Assembly: GCF_029360765.1 (NCBI RefSeq)
Contig: NZ_JARKNA010000002.1
Location: 572,556-629,125 of the forward strand
Source of the DNA: Terrimonas pollutisoli
Lineage (GTDB): Bacteria > Bacteroidota > Bacteroidia > Chitinophagales > Chitinophagaceae
Reading direction: 5' to 3'
Length of the DNA stretch: 56,570 nt
Shown here piece by piece: positions 29,756 to 39,373 of this stretch. Positions within the stretch are counted from its first letter, which is position 1. Each line of letters begins with the position of its first letter. A model generated the notes under the pieces. The model ran no database searches and had not been told where the DNA came from. It saw only the letters and a program-made list of their open reading frames with translations. Both the position numbers and the translations under genes were made by a program.

Positions 29756-31732
29756 ATGCGTAGAAAAAGCAAAGCCATTATTTTTATTGTTGCAAACCTA
29801 TTTTTATTTCTCACTTCGTTTGCCCAGGATTCTATCCCCGTTCCTCATCAATGGAAAGTTGCAAGCAAGAAGCTGGCTGAAGGTAAATATGAGCTTTCGT
29901 TTTCTGCTGCTGCGACTGGTGAGTGGAAAATTTATGCGCCTAATCAAACCCTGCTTGACGTAAAAACAACTGAATTAGTTTTTGCCGATTCTTCTATCCG
30001 GCAGGAAGGAGAGTTTAAGATAGAAGCTTCGCAAGTAAAAGAGGAACCCAGTTCAATTTTTGAAAATACAATCATCAAAGTATTTCCCGGCGACGCTGTT
30101 TGGAGAGTAACGGTCACAATCGACGGCAATACACCGGCGCAATTGCAAGGGAGGTTGCTATATACTTATGGTAAGAATGATGAGTTTTATCCGGCTACGG
30201 CTATTCCTTTTGTTGTAGAGCTGGAGGGAGGTGTTGCTTCTTCAACAAAAATCTTAGTTCCTTCCATAAATATAGGAAAGCCTGTAAACGAGTGTGGGGA
30301 TGAGGGCACGAAAAATAAAAGCATATTGTCAATTTTCCTGCTTGGCTTACTCGGGGGACTCATAGCCTTGCTGACACCCTGCGTATTTCCTATGATACCT
30401 GTAACGGTAACGTTTTTCACCAAAAAATCGCATGATAAAAGCAGGGGAATAACCAACGCTATTCTTTATGGCCTTTTCATTTTCCTGATCTATGTACTGA
30501 TCACTCTTCCCTTTCATATCGCTGACAAAGCAATAAGCCCGGAGATCTTTAATAATATTTCCACTAATGTCTGGTTGAACTTACTATTCTTCGCTGTCTT
30601 TGTTGTATTTGCTCTGTCCTTTTTTGGCCTCTTTGAAATAGGGCTGCCGGCTGGCTTAGCAAATAAAATGGATTCAAAATCCGGACTAGGAAATATTGGT
30701 GGGATTTTCTTTATGGCATCAACGCTGGCGATCGTTTCATTTTCCTGCACAGGCCCGATATTGGGAACGCTGTTGGTTGGTGTTGCAGAGCAAGGTGCCT
30801 GGCCTTTAACAGCAGGGGCTGCTGGTTTTGGTATTGCGCTTGGATTGCCCTTTGCATTGTTTGCCATGTTTCCAAATTGGCTTCATTCATTACCAAAATC
30901 AGGTGGCTGGATGACGGATGTGAAAGTAGTGTTAGGATTCCTGGAGCTTGCGTTAGCGATTAAGTTCTTATCTAACGCGGATCTTGTAAAACAATGGGGA
31001 TTTTTGAAAAGAGAAATTTTTATAGGCCTTTGGATTCTAATTGGAATATTACTTACATTATACCTGCTGGGAAAACTGAAATTTTCGCATAGTTCACCAG
31101 TAAAGCGTTTTTCCTTTACCAGGATAGCCTTTATTGTTTTGTTTGCATCTGTTACTATTTATCTGTTGCCGGGCCTTTCTAAAACAAAATGGGCGGATTT
31201 GAAATTGATCAGTGGATTTCCACCGCCACGTACATACAGCTTATACAATTTTGATAATAATAAAAGTGTCTTCGAGCCCATACACAATAAATATGAAGAA
31301 GCTTTGGCTATTGCCAAAAAAGAAAATAAACCAGTTCTGATTGACTTTACGGGTTGGGCATGTGTAAACTGCCGTAGAATGGAGGAGAAAGTATGGCCCG
31401 ATCCTATGGTGGATAGCCTGATGCGGACAAAATTTGTTGTGTTATCCTTGTATGTTGATGAAAGAAAAAAACTGCCATTAACAGAACAAACTACGTATAG
31501 AGCTCCCAATGGCAGTGAAAAGTCCATTATAACCGTGGGAGACAAATGGTCGACTTTTCAAACAGAAAATTTTGGCGCTACTTCCCAGCCACAATACGCA
31601 ATCATCAGTGCTGATGAAAAAGCGATGGTCAAAACAAAGTTTTATACCCCTGATCCAGCCGAGTTTGCCGAATGGTTGCAGTGTGGACTAGATGCATTTC
31701 AAAAACATAATCAAACAACGATGGCAAAATAA
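29756..31732 (+). CDS. dsbD: Thiol:disulfide interchange protein DsbD
   Basis: This 658-residue protein carries electrons from cytoplasmic thioredoxin to the periplasm. It has a signal peptide (residues 1-23), an nDsbD-like domain (to about residue 170), an eight-helix CcdA-like membrane part with Cys209 (LTPCVFP) and Cys331 (SFSCTGP), and a C-terminal thioredoxin domain with Cys536-Val-Asn-Cys539. The membrane and C-terminal cysteines are intact. In the N-terminal domain the region aligned with the redox pair reads LLYTYGKNDEFYPAT, so both cysteines are missing. The upstream stand-alone domain carries such a pair. Confidence 0.93.
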   Translation: MRRKSKAIIFIVANLFLFLTSFAQDSIPVPHQWKVASKKLAEGKYELSFSAAATGEWKIYAPNQTLLDVKTTELVFADSSIRQEGEFKIEASQVKEEPSSIFENTIIKVFPGDAVWRVTVTIDGNTPAQLQGRLLYTYGKNDEFYPATAIPFVVELEGGVASSTKILVPSINIGKPVNECGDEGTKNKSILSIFLLGLLGGLIALLTPCVFPMIPVTVTFFTKKSHDKSRGITNAILYGLFIFLIYVLITLPFHIADKAISPEIFNNISTNVWLNLLFFAVFVVFALSFFGLFEIGLPAGLANKMDSKSGLGNIGGIFFMASTLAIVSFSCTGPILGTLLVGVAEQGAWPLTAGAAGFGIALGLPFALFAMFPNWLHSLPKSGGWMTDVKVVLGFLELALAIKFLSNADLVKQWGFLKREIFIGLWILIGILLTLYLLGKLKFSHSSPVKRFSFTRIAFIVLFASVTIYLLPGLSKTKWADLKLISGFPPPRTYSLYNFDNNKSVFEPIHNKYEEALAIAKKENKPVLIDFTGWACVNCRRMEEKVWPDPMVDSLMRTKFVVLSLYVDERKKLPLTEQTTYRAPNGSEKSIITVGDKWSTFQTENFGATSQPQYAIISADEKAMVKTKFYTPDPAEFAEWLQCGLDAFQKHNQTTMAK

Positions 31733-31764
31733 GATCATCATTCGACTATTAGTCATATTAAATA

Positions 31765-31795
31765 AAAACGTCCCGATCATTGATCGGGACGTTTC
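31765..31795 (+). terminator. Hairpin terminator after dsbD
   Basis: AAACGTCCCGATCA pairs with TGATCGGGACGTTT, a near-perfect 14-base inverted repeat 32 bases after dsbD. The T-tract is weak. Confidence 0.7.
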
Positions 31796-31803
31796 AATTT
31801 GGT

Positions 31804-31892
31804 GTCATTCTGCAACAGCCTGTTGCCGGGCAAGCAAAGGAAAAATTCTTTTAGTACGAATCTTTCAGGTGCAACGGGAGAAACAGAATGAC
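31804..31892. repeat. MITE-like intergenic inverted repeat
   Basis: GTCATTCTG (31804-31812) and CAGAATGAC (31884-31892) are perfect 9-base terminal inverted repeats around an 89-base element. Inside is a second hairpin (GCAACAG/CTGTTGC). The GTCATTCTG end and AATCTTTCA interior resemble dispersed repeats I recall from Bacteroidota intergenic regions. It lies between convergent dsbD and the sigma-factor gene and contains no gene. Confidence 0.55.
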
Positions 31893-31950
31893 AATATTTT
31901 TTTCAATAAGCTGCATCAAAGATATAAAGAACTGATTCAATCAACAAAGA

Positions 31951-32532
31951 CTATAAAGCAATTTGTTTTTGAATCATCAATTTTCTGAGATTGATAAGAC
32001 CGTAGCGCATACGGCCCAATGCTGTGTTGATGCTGCAGTTGGTTGTAGCTGCAATTTCTTTAAAGCTCATGTCGGCATAATGACGAAGGATGATTACTTC
32101 CCGTTGATCTTCAGGTAATCTTTCAAGCATTTCACGGACACGATTGTGACTTTGTCTTTTTATCAAAACAGTTTCGGCACTGTCATCTGCAAAGTTCAGG
32201 ACTTCAAAAATGTCTTTGTCTTCGCTATTGCGGATCGTAGGCGTTCTTTTTACTTTACGAAAATGATCAACGCAGAGGTTGTGAGCAATACGCATAGCCC
32301 AGGGCAGAAACTTGCCTTCTTCAGTATAGCGGCCACCACGCATCGTGTCGATGATCCGGATAAAAACATCCTGGAAAATGTCTTCAGCGAGGTATTTGTC
32401 CTTTACCAGAAAAAGGATTGAAGTGTACAACTTGTCCTTGTGGCGAAGCACTAAAGCTTCAAGGGCACTAAGATTGCCATCCTTAAAAAGATGGATGAGT
32501 TCATGGTCGGTTTTTTCGATAAAAGCTTTCAT
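31951..32532 (-). CDS. ECF-type RNA polymerase sigma factor
   Basis: This 193-residue sigma-70 family protein has region 2 (LYTSILFLVKDKYLAEDIFQ, then DVFIRIIDT and FLPWAMRIAHNLCVDHFRK) and region 4 (LPEDQREVIILRHYADMSFK then EIAATTNCSINTALGRM). The length and motifs are those of ECF sigma factors. No anti-sigma gene adjoins it: uvrA is divergent on one side and dsbD is convergent on the other. It may be regulated at transcription level or by an anti-sigma encoded elsewhere. Confidence 0.93.
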   Translation of the reverse strand: MKAFIEKTDHELIHLFKDGNLSALEALVLRHKDKLYTSILFLVKDKYLAEDIFQDVFIRIIDTMRGGRYTEEGKFLPWAMRIAHNLCVDHFRKVKRTPTIRNSEDKDIFEVLNFADDSAETVLIKRQSHNRVREMLERLPEDQREVIILRHYADMSFKEIAATTNCSINTALGRMRYGLINLRKLMIQKQIAL

Positions 32533-32760
32533 AAAACTTCTACAGTTTAGGTGGTTGAATGGGATAGGTTTAAAAACTAAAAATAAAAATGGGTGATTCG
32601 CTAATAAAAAGTAGAAGTATATGCGATAGGCGGGGTAATTTTTTGGTTATTCATTTTTTTGGATATTGGATAATAAAAATATAGTTTTTAGTTGATGTTC
32701 CAAACACCCTTCCAAAAAAAGATTTAAAATTTATTGCAAAAAAAATGTTAATCATATCCC

Positions 32761-32793
32761 TTGAAGTTTGCGTGGGATAAGGGTTTAACTTTG
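32761..32793 (+). promoter_or_regulatory. Probable uvrA promoter
   Basis: TAACTTTG (32786-32793) fits the -7 TAnnTTTG. The TTG at 32761-32763 is 22 bases upstream, slightly long. The start codon is 12 bases beyond the -7 element, so the leader is very short. The rest of the 273-base gap to the sigma gene is AT-rich with no other recognised feature. Confidence 0.5.
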
Positions 32794-32805
32794 ATATTCT
32801 AGAAA

Positions 32806-35727
32806 ATGGAAAAAGAAATAATAGGGAAAAAACCCTTAGTGACGAAAACCGTAAATCCCGCAGAAAACATCCTTATCAAGGGTGCCCGGGTCCACAACTT
32901 AAAGAACGTTACAGTCGAAATACCCAGAAACAAGCTGGTAGTTGTAACCGGTGTGTCCGGATCGGGGAAGTCTTCGCTGACTATTGACACCCTGTATGCC
33001 GAAGGACAACGGCGTTATGCGGAAAGCCTCAGTGCTTATGCCCGCCAGTTTCTGAACCGGATGAATAAGCCGGATGTCGATTTTATAAAAGGTCTTTGCC
33101 CCGCCATAGCTATTGAACAGAAAGTAATTACACGAACTCCACGTAGCACGGTGGGGAGTATGACAGAGGTCTATGACTATTTGCGACTGCTCTTTGCCAG
33201 GATCGGTAAAACTATTTCACCTGTTTCAGGAAAACAGGTGAAAAAAGATGATGTAACCGATGTGGTGAAAGCCATAACAAGCATGGAACCCGGGACCAAA
33301 GTTTTTATCCTGGCCTTATTTAAGCAGCATAAAAACAGAAATATAAAAGAAGAATTGAATATTCTTTTACAAAAAGGCTTTACGCGGGTTTATAATCATG
33401 AAGAGGGAAAAAATCCCGCCGGCACTGTTTATAATATAGAAGACTTGCTGGAGTTGGCGGATAAAGACCTTAAGGGGCAGTTTGGCGGTAAAGGATCCCG
33501 TTTATATATTTTGGTTGATAGGCTGGTTGTAAAAGAGTTTGATGAAGATGATATCCACCGGATATCTGATTCGGTCGGCACTGCCTTTTACGAGGGAGAG
33601 GGCGATGTATACATCGAAGCGCAACCAGTGACTGATAGTGATCAGGTGACAACTGATAACGGGTTGAAGGCAAAGGCAAAAAATAACAACTCACTTCTTC
33701 ACTTCAACAACCGCTTCGAATTAGACGGTATACAGTTTGAAGAACCCGTGCCAAATCTTTTTTCTTTTAACAACCCGTTTGGTGCATGTCCGACCTGTGA
33801 GGGCTTTAGCCAGGTGCTTGGAATAGATACTGAATTGGTGATACCCGACAGAAGCCTTAGTGTTTATGATGGTGCCGTTGCACCATGGAAAGGAGAAAAA
33901 CTGGGTCTTTGGAAAGAAAGGTTTATTAAAGAGGCGAAGAAATTTAATTTCCCTGTCCATAAACCCATTGCCGATCTCACCGAAAAGCAATACCAGGCTT
34001 TATGGGAGGGAAATGAATATGTAGAAGGGATTAATGACTTTTTTAAAGAAGTAGAGCAGAATCTTTACAAAGTTCAGTACCGTGTTTTGTTAAGCCGCTA
34101 TCGTGGCCGGGCCCTTTGCCCCGAATGCAAAGGCTATCGTTTAAGAAAAGAAGCATTGTATGTAAAAGTGGGTGATAAACACATAGGGCAATTAGGCGAA
34201 ATGCCGGTAAAAGATCTGAACGTTTGGTTTATCGAAATGGAAAAGAAGCTGAGCGATCATGATAAGCAAATCGGAAAAAGGATCTTGCTGGAAATTCATC
34301 ATCGGCTCAAAACATTGCTGGATGTTGGGCTTGGATATTTGACTTTGAACCGCCTGGCCAATACCCTGAGTGGTGGAGAAAGCCAGCGTATTCAATTAAC
34401 ACGTAGTCTTGGAAGTAATTTGACTGATTCATTATATATCCTTGATGAGCCTTCCATCGGACTACACTCGAGAGATACTTCGAATTTGATAAATGTGTTG
34501 AAGGAGTTGAGGGATTTAGGCAACACAGTTGTAGTGGTTGAACATGATGAAATGATGATGCGGGAGGCCGACCATATTATCGACATGGGGCCATTGGCCT
34601 CTCACCTTGGCGGAGAGGTAATTGCTGAAGGTCACTATGATGATATTATTCACAATCCCCAGAGTCTAACCGGGAAATATTTGGATGGCATTTTAAAAAT
34701 CGAGCCGCCAAAAACAGCAAGAAAATGGAACCGGTCAATAAAGGTGGAAGGCGCCAGGCAGCACAATCTTAAAAATATTACTGTTGAGTTTCCTCTAAAC
34801 GTACTATGTGTCGTAAGTGGTGTTAGCGGAAGTGGTAAAACAACATTGGTAAAACAAATTCTTTACCCCGCATTAAGAAAGCTTAAAGGAGAGTTTGGTG
34901 ATAAGATAGGCTATCATAGAGCTATTACCGGTGATATAGATAGTATTGGTCAGATAGAAATGATCGATCAAAACCCTATTGGCAAATCGTCGCGAAGTAA
35001 CCCCGTTACCTACATCAAAGCATATGATGAAATAAGGGATTTATTTGCGAAGCAGCCCTTGAGTAAAATGCGTGGATTTCAGCCCAAACATTTTTCTTTT
35101 AATGTGGATGGTGGCCGATGCGACACCTGCAAGGGTGAGGGAGAACAGGTAGTAGAGATGCAATTCCTGGCCGATGTGCACCTGGTATGTGAAGCTTGCG
35201 GCGGTAAAAAATTCAAAGAAGAAATCCTGGAAGTAAAGTATAACGACAAAAATATTTTCGACGTGTTGGAAATGGGCGTGGATGAAGCGATTGATTTTTT
35301 TTCGGGCGCCGGAAAAGATGAACAAAATATTGCCAGGGCCATACAGCCTTTAAGCGACGTCGGACTTGGCTATGTGAAGCTCGGTCAATCTTCTGATACC
35401 CTGTCGGGCGGCGAAGCGCAACGGGTAAAGCTGGCTTCTTTTTTAGGGAAGGGGCGAAGTGCTAATAAAATTCTTTTCATTTTTGACGAGCCTACTACGG
35501 GTCTTCATTTTCATGATATACAAAAATTGCTCACATCCTTCCATGCTTTGATAGAACAGGGCCATTCAATAATTGTAATAGAACACAATACTGACGTAAT
35601 AAAAAGTGCGGACTGGTTGATAGATTTAGGACCCGAAGCCGGGGATGGTGGAGGTAATCTTGTTTATGCCGGGAAGCCATCAGGTATAAAGTCAATAAAA
35701 GAAAGTCATACAGCCCGGTTTGTTTGA
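32806..35727 (+). CDS. uvrA: Excinuclease ABC subunit A
   Basis: This 973-residue DNA-damage recognition ATPase of nucleotide excision repair has two ABC modules. The Walker A motifs are [10 protein letters not shown] (near residue 47) and [10 protein letters not shown] (near residue 680). The ABC signatures are [11 protein letters not shown] and [11 protein letters not shown]. Zinc-binding pairs appear as CPTC plus CPEC in the first half and CDTC plus CEAC in the second. Length and order match UvrA. Bacteroidota often carry a second UvrA-like paralog, so this may not be the only copy. Confidence 0.96.
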   Translation: MEKEIIGKKPLVTKTVNPAENILIKGARVHNLKNVTVEIPRNKLVVVTGVSGSGKSSLTIDTLYAEGQRRYAESLSAYARQFLNRMNKPDVDFIKGLCPAIAIEQKVITRTPRSTVGSMTEVYDYLRLLFARIGKTISPVSGKQVKKDDVTDVVKAITSMEPGTKVFILALFKQHKNRNIKEELNILLQKGFTRVYNHEEGKNPAGTVYNIEDLLELADKDLKGQFGGKGSRLYILVDRLVVKEFDEDDIHRISDSVGTAFYEGEGDVYIEAQPVTDSDQVTTDNGLKAKAKNNNSLLHFNNRFELDGIQFEEPVPNLFSFNNPFGACPTCEGFSQVLGIDTELVIPDRSLSVYDGAVAPWKGEKLGLWKERFIKEAKKFNFPVHKPIADLTEKQYQALWEGNEYVEGINDFFKEVEQNLYKVQYRVLLSRYRGRALCPECKGYRLRKEALYVKVGDKHIGQLGEMPVKDLNVWFIEMEKKLSDHDKQIGKRILLEIHHRLKTLLDVGLGYLTLNRLANTLSGGESQRIQLTRSLGSNLTDSLYILDEPSIGLHSRDTSNLINVLKELRDLGNTVVVVEHDEMMMREADHIIDMGPLASHLGGEVIAEGHYDDIIHNPQSLTGKYLDGILKIEPPKTARKWNRSIKVEGARQHNLKNITVEFPLNVLCVVSGVSGSGKTTLVKQILYPALRKLKGEFGDKIGYHRAITGDIDSIGQIEMIDQNPIGKSSRSNPVTYIKAYDEIRDLFAKQPLSKMRGFQPKHFSFNVDGGRCDTCKGEGEQVVEMQFLADVHLVCEACGGKKFKEEILEVKYNDKNIFDVLEMGVDEAIDFFSGAGKDEQNIARAIQPLSDVGLGYVKLGQSSDTLSGGEAQRVKLASFLGKGRSANKILFIFDEPTTGLHFHDIQKLLTSFHALIEQGHSIIVIEHNTDVIKSADWLIDLGPEAGDGGGNLVYAGKPSGIKSIKESHTARFV

Positions 35728-35803
35728 TCAGGTATTGATAACACTGGCTTTATTTACAGGGATTATTTTTCCACCAAAATATTTCAGGTAATATAAAATC
35801 GCC

Positions 35804-35811
35804 TAGCTTTG
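35804..35811 (+). promoter_or_regulatory. Probable promoter -7 of first T9SS paralog
   Basis: TAGCTTTG fits TAnnTTTG and would give a leader of about 205 bases before 36023, similar to the leaders of the next two paralogs. The -33 element is weak. The leader also holds AACCTG/CAGGTT (35883-35906), TTCCAATTCCTTTAAA (35929-35944) and TTCTTATTCTCTATA (35991-36005), two of which recur upstream of the sister genes. Confidence 0.5.
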
Positions 35812-36022
35812 TAATCCACCCTTTTAGATTAATACACCATTCTCCTGCCCTGGGTTATTCATTCTACCCTTAGAAAAAATATAACCTGTCTGAATTGTGT
35901 CAGGTTTTGAAGTACCCCTTTTTAGTTTTTCCAATTCCTTTAAAATTTCGGCAAGCCATTTACAAACTATCTACCCTGACGGTTGGTAAATTCTTATTCT
36001 CTATAAAACAAAAAAGGTAGCA

Positions 36023-38761
36023 ATGAAAAATTTTTACTTATTTCTGCTTCTTACTTTTATTTCAATTACCGGCTTGGCAAAAACAACTACATGGATCGGT
36101 AGTGCAAGCGCTAGCTGGAATGTTGCCACTAATTGGGACAATGGAATCCCGGTCGCAGGTGACATAGTAATTTTCCCCACTAACACTACATCTGTTGTAA
36201 CCCAGGTGGCTCAGTCCGGCAACATAATTTTAGCCAGTTTGTTAATTCAGGGCAACTCAACTATTACATTGCAGGCGGCAGCTGCCAGAGTTTTGACTAT
36301 TTCCAACGGCGCAGCCGGAGATGATTTAGCCATAGATGCCGGAGCCCAGTTAACCCTTAGTACTAATGTAAATTTAGCAATGGGAGCAAATGCGAATGCT
36401 TCCATTGATGGCCAGTTAAATGTGCAGACTGGTCGTACTTATAACACAGACGCCGCTTTTGCCGTTACCACTGTCACTTCCACTGGGATAATAAACAATA
36501 ATGGCGGAACAGTTACCAGCAGCCAGGTCATTAAACTTTTGTTTAACAGTGGTGCCACTTATATTCATGCCAGGAATGCAGGAGCAATCCCAACGGCTAC
36601 CTGGAATGCAGCTTCCAATTTAAATATTACCGGTATCACAGCTACAGCACCTACTAACCTTTCCCAGACCTTTGGGAATGTAAAGTGGGATAATGCACAA
36701 ACCGCAGATATTAATCTTAATGGAGTTCTCACAACAATCGCCGGCAATTTAGAAATTGTAAAAACCAGTGCAAATGCTACTGTCCGACAACTGGAATTCA
36801 AGGAAAATGGACCCTTAACTATCCTTAATGTTACTGGTAATTTAATTATTCAGCAAACAGCACCGGCAACAACAAATGTTGTTTTGTTAGACGAAGGAAC
36901 GGGCAGTATCACCCTGAACATAACAGGTAATTACAATCACAAAAGCGGAAATCTTGTTTTTGCTGATGTCAATAGTGATGGCGACAATGGAACTACCATT
37001 GTTAATTTGAATGGGAACTTTTTACAGGAGGGTGGCGATGTTGATTTTACCAGTGGTGATGAAGGGCCGGCCGGCAGAAGAGCTTTTTTAAATTTGAAAG
37101 GAAATTTAACACAAACCGCGGGTACTATCCGAACTACCGTAATTGATGATGCGGTTATTAACGGCTTGATTACTTTTAATAAAGCAGGGGAACAAATTTA
37201 CACGGCCACAACGCCTACCAACATCACCTATACAAACTTCACAGTGGCAAATGGAAGTACATTGAGGTTGGCTTCCGGCTTAAGAATCAGCAGAGATAAT
37301 CTTCCAAACTTTGTTGGTAAGTTAATAGTAGAAGATGGTGGTGTTTTAAATACCGCCACCTTCGTGGTTTCGTCACAAATTGAAGGCGATGTGCCTGCTC
37401 CTGAAACGGCATTCGCGGAGTTTCAATTATTACCGGGCGGTAAATTGATTACAGGAAGTGCAAATGGTGTCCAGGGAGCTATTAATACAGGAAACAACCT
37501 GACAGCCACCTTTAGTAGTGCGGCAGATTATGAGTTCCGTGGTGCGGCTACAGGAACTTTCGCAACTTCACCAACAGCTAACACGGCAAGAAATTTCATT
37601 GTAAATAACTCTACAACCAGCAATGTCACACTTTCTCAACCAATGTTGGTAACAGGTGCCCTGACTCTTGCAAACGGTTATCTTACCACAACTACCAATC
37701 TGTTGACAGTGGGAACCGGTGGAACCGCTACGACTGCTAACGGAGCGTTTGTAAACGGACCGCTTGCTAAGAATACCAACAGTGCAACGATTTTCAATTT
37801 CCCCGTTGGAAAAGCTGCCGGTGGGCTACGGACAGTAGGGATTATTACAACTGCTGCCACTGTTTCTACATTTACAGCTGAATTTTTCAGGGCGACTCCG
37901 CCAACAGGCGCCCTGGCGCCAACTCTTACCCGGATAAGTGGGTGTGAATATTGGACGCTTGAAAGACCTTCCGGAGCAGCAGCGCAAGTTGTATTATCGT
38001 GGTCTGCTAATAGCCCTTGTACCCCGGGTGGCGGATACGTTACTCAGCCGTCGACATTAAAGGTGGCTCACCTCGTAGGGGGCACCTGGCTTAATGAGGG
38101 CGGAGTAAATCCAACCGGAAATAATACTGCCGGCACGATTACTTCAGCCAATGCCGTATCGGCGTTTAGTCCTTTTGCATTAGCCAGCAGTAATGCCGCT
38201 AATCCACTGCCGGTTATATTTGCCAATGTACGTGTAATAGAGAAAGACAATGGTGTAGAGATAGGATGGAGCAATTTGACCGAGAGGGATGTTCTTAGTT
38301 ATTCCGTTGAACGCTCAACCAACGGAAGGGATTTTACCATGATAGCTCAGCAGCAGGCAATCAGCAATGCGAATGATAAAGCGGATTACCTGGCTTTTGA
38401 TGCCGCTCCAATGACAGGAGTGAACTATTATCGTATCAGGGTCGAAGAAATAGGGGGAAAAGTAACCTATACCAGGATTTTGAGTGTCAACTTGAAAAAT
38501 AATGTGTTGAGCCTGCAATTGTATCCCAACCCTGTTATTGGTAAACAGGTTACAGTCAGCCTTGCCAATTTGAGACGCGGACAATATTATTTGAAAGTTG
38601 TCAGCTCATCTGGTCAGCAGGTATTCACGCAAACTATCAATAGCATTAGTAGCAAAATAACCCAGGTGATTGATCTCCCAGCCTCGCTCAAAACCGGAGC
38701 TTACAACATGATTGTAACCGGAGATGGGTTTAATGAAAGTAAAATTTTCATTGTGCAATAA
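36023..38761 (+). CDS. T9SS adhesin-like surface protein, paralog 1
   Basis: This 912-residue protein has a signal peptide (residues 1-19) and an N-terminal TTTWIGSASASWNVATNW motif followed by GIPVAGDIVIFP, a signature of many secreted Bacteroidota repeat proteins. A long Thr/Asn/Ala-rich beta-helix-like region follows, then a module with FVNGPLAK, FPVGKAAGG and GCEYWTL, an Fn3-like part (NGVEIGWSNLTERDVLSYSV, ERSTNGRDF) and a T9SS type A sorting domain (LQLYPNPV to KIFIVQ). It is first of four tandem paralogs with their own leaders. The role is probably adhesive or structural at the cell surface. Confidence 0.88.
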   Translation: MKNFYLFLLLTFISITGLAKTTTWIGSASASWNVATNWDNGIPVAGDIVIFPTNTTSVVTQVAQSGNIILASLLIQGNSTITLQAAAARVLTISNGAAGDDLAIDAGAQLTLSTNVNLAMGANANASIDGQLNVQTGRTYNTDAAFAVTTVTSTGIINNNGGTVTSSQVIKLLFNSGATYIHARNAGAIPTATWNAASNLNITGITATAPTNLSQTFGNVKWDNAQTADINLNGVLTTIAGNLEIVKTSANATVRQLEFKENGPLTILNVTGNLIIQQTAPATTNVVLLDEGTGSITLNITGNYNHKSGNLVFADVNSDGDNGTTIVNLNGNFLQEGGDVDFTSGDEGPAGRRAFLNLKGNLTQTAGTIRTTVIDDAVINGLITFNKAGEQIYTATTPTNITYTNFTVANGSTLRLASGLRISRDNLPNFVGKLIVEDGGVLNTATFVVSSQIEGDVPAPETAFAEFQLLPGGKLITGSANGVQGAINTGNNLTATFSSAADYEFRGAATGTFATSPTANTARNFIVNNSTTSNVTLSQPMLVTGALTLANGYLTTTTNLLTVGTGGTATTANGAFVNGPLAKNTNSATIFNFPVGKAAGGLRTVGIITTAATVSTFTAEFFRATPPTGALAPTLTRISGCEYWTLERPSGAAAQVVLSWSANSPCTPGGGYVTQPSTLKVAHLVGGTWLNEGGVNPTGNNTAGTITSANAVSAFSPFALASSNAANPLPVIFANVRVIEKDNGVEIGWSNLTERDVLSYSVERSTNGRDFTMIAQQQAISNANDKADYLAFDAAPMTGVNYYRIRVEEIGGKVTYTRILSVNLKNNVLSLQLYPNPVIGKQVTVSLANLRRGQYYLKVVSSSGQQVFTQTINSISSKITQVIDLPASLKTGAYNMIVTGDGFNESKIFIVQ

Positions 38762-38788
38762 AGTTCTTTCATATAAATCTGGTTTTGA

Positions 38789-38820
38789 CACCCGGCAATC
38801 AAAATATTGCCGGGTGTTTT
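38789..38820 (+). terminator. Terminator after paralog 1
   Basis: CACCCGGCAAT and ATTGCCGGGTG form a perfect 11-pair stem with a short loop, followed by TTTT. The remaining spacer to 39134 is AT-rich and holds nothing I recognise. Confidence 0.9.
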
Positions 38821-39134
38821 ATTTCAGGGCTCACTTCCCGTTTTTAAGCATCTCTCCGGCCAGTAATTTTTCCACTACCAGGTATGTTTTCTTCTATCGA
38901 CCCTGGCGTTTGTACTATCGTAATTGTCTTGGTAAGATTACAGGGGAGCCAAATATTTACCATTCCGCAACATGCTGTTTAAATAATATTCGAAAAAAAT
39001 ACTGGTTATTTATTTAAGCGGTATTTTTATTTATAATGTTGATAAGGAACATTTTGTAATACTTGATCGTAATATATGCAGCGTTGTTTTCGGGTAGTTT
39101 TACGTTGAATAGCGAAATTTTTTGTGGAAAATAC

Positions 39135-39187
39135 TTGCGAAATCGGAAACTGCAATATAGTTTTGTTGCGTGTTAATAATACAACAC
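39135..39187 (+). promoter_or_regulatory. Promoter and 5'-end hairpin of paralog 2
   Basis: TTG (39135-39137), 20 bases, TAGTTTTG (39158-39165), then GTGTT/AACAC (39170-39187), a small hairpin at the predicted transcript start. The leader before ATG 39374 is about 200 bases and contains GTGTTCTCTATA at 39341-39352. Confidence 0.7.
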
Positions 39188-39373
39188 TAATCATCCAACC
39201 ACTCCTTGAAATCCGTACCAAATACCCGTGACATATAAAATAGTTTATTGAGGCAGTTCCAGGTTTTGAACTGTTGATTGATATCAGAAGATAGCAATAT
39301 GTCCATGTTTTGCCCGATCCAATCCTATGTTGTCGTACTCGTGTTCTCTATACTCTAAATAAAACTCTGAACA

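Noticed and set aside
31692..31988. Plus-strand frame over the dsbD end and intergenic repeat
   Set aside because: It runs through a terminator and a MITE-like element and has no coding signature.
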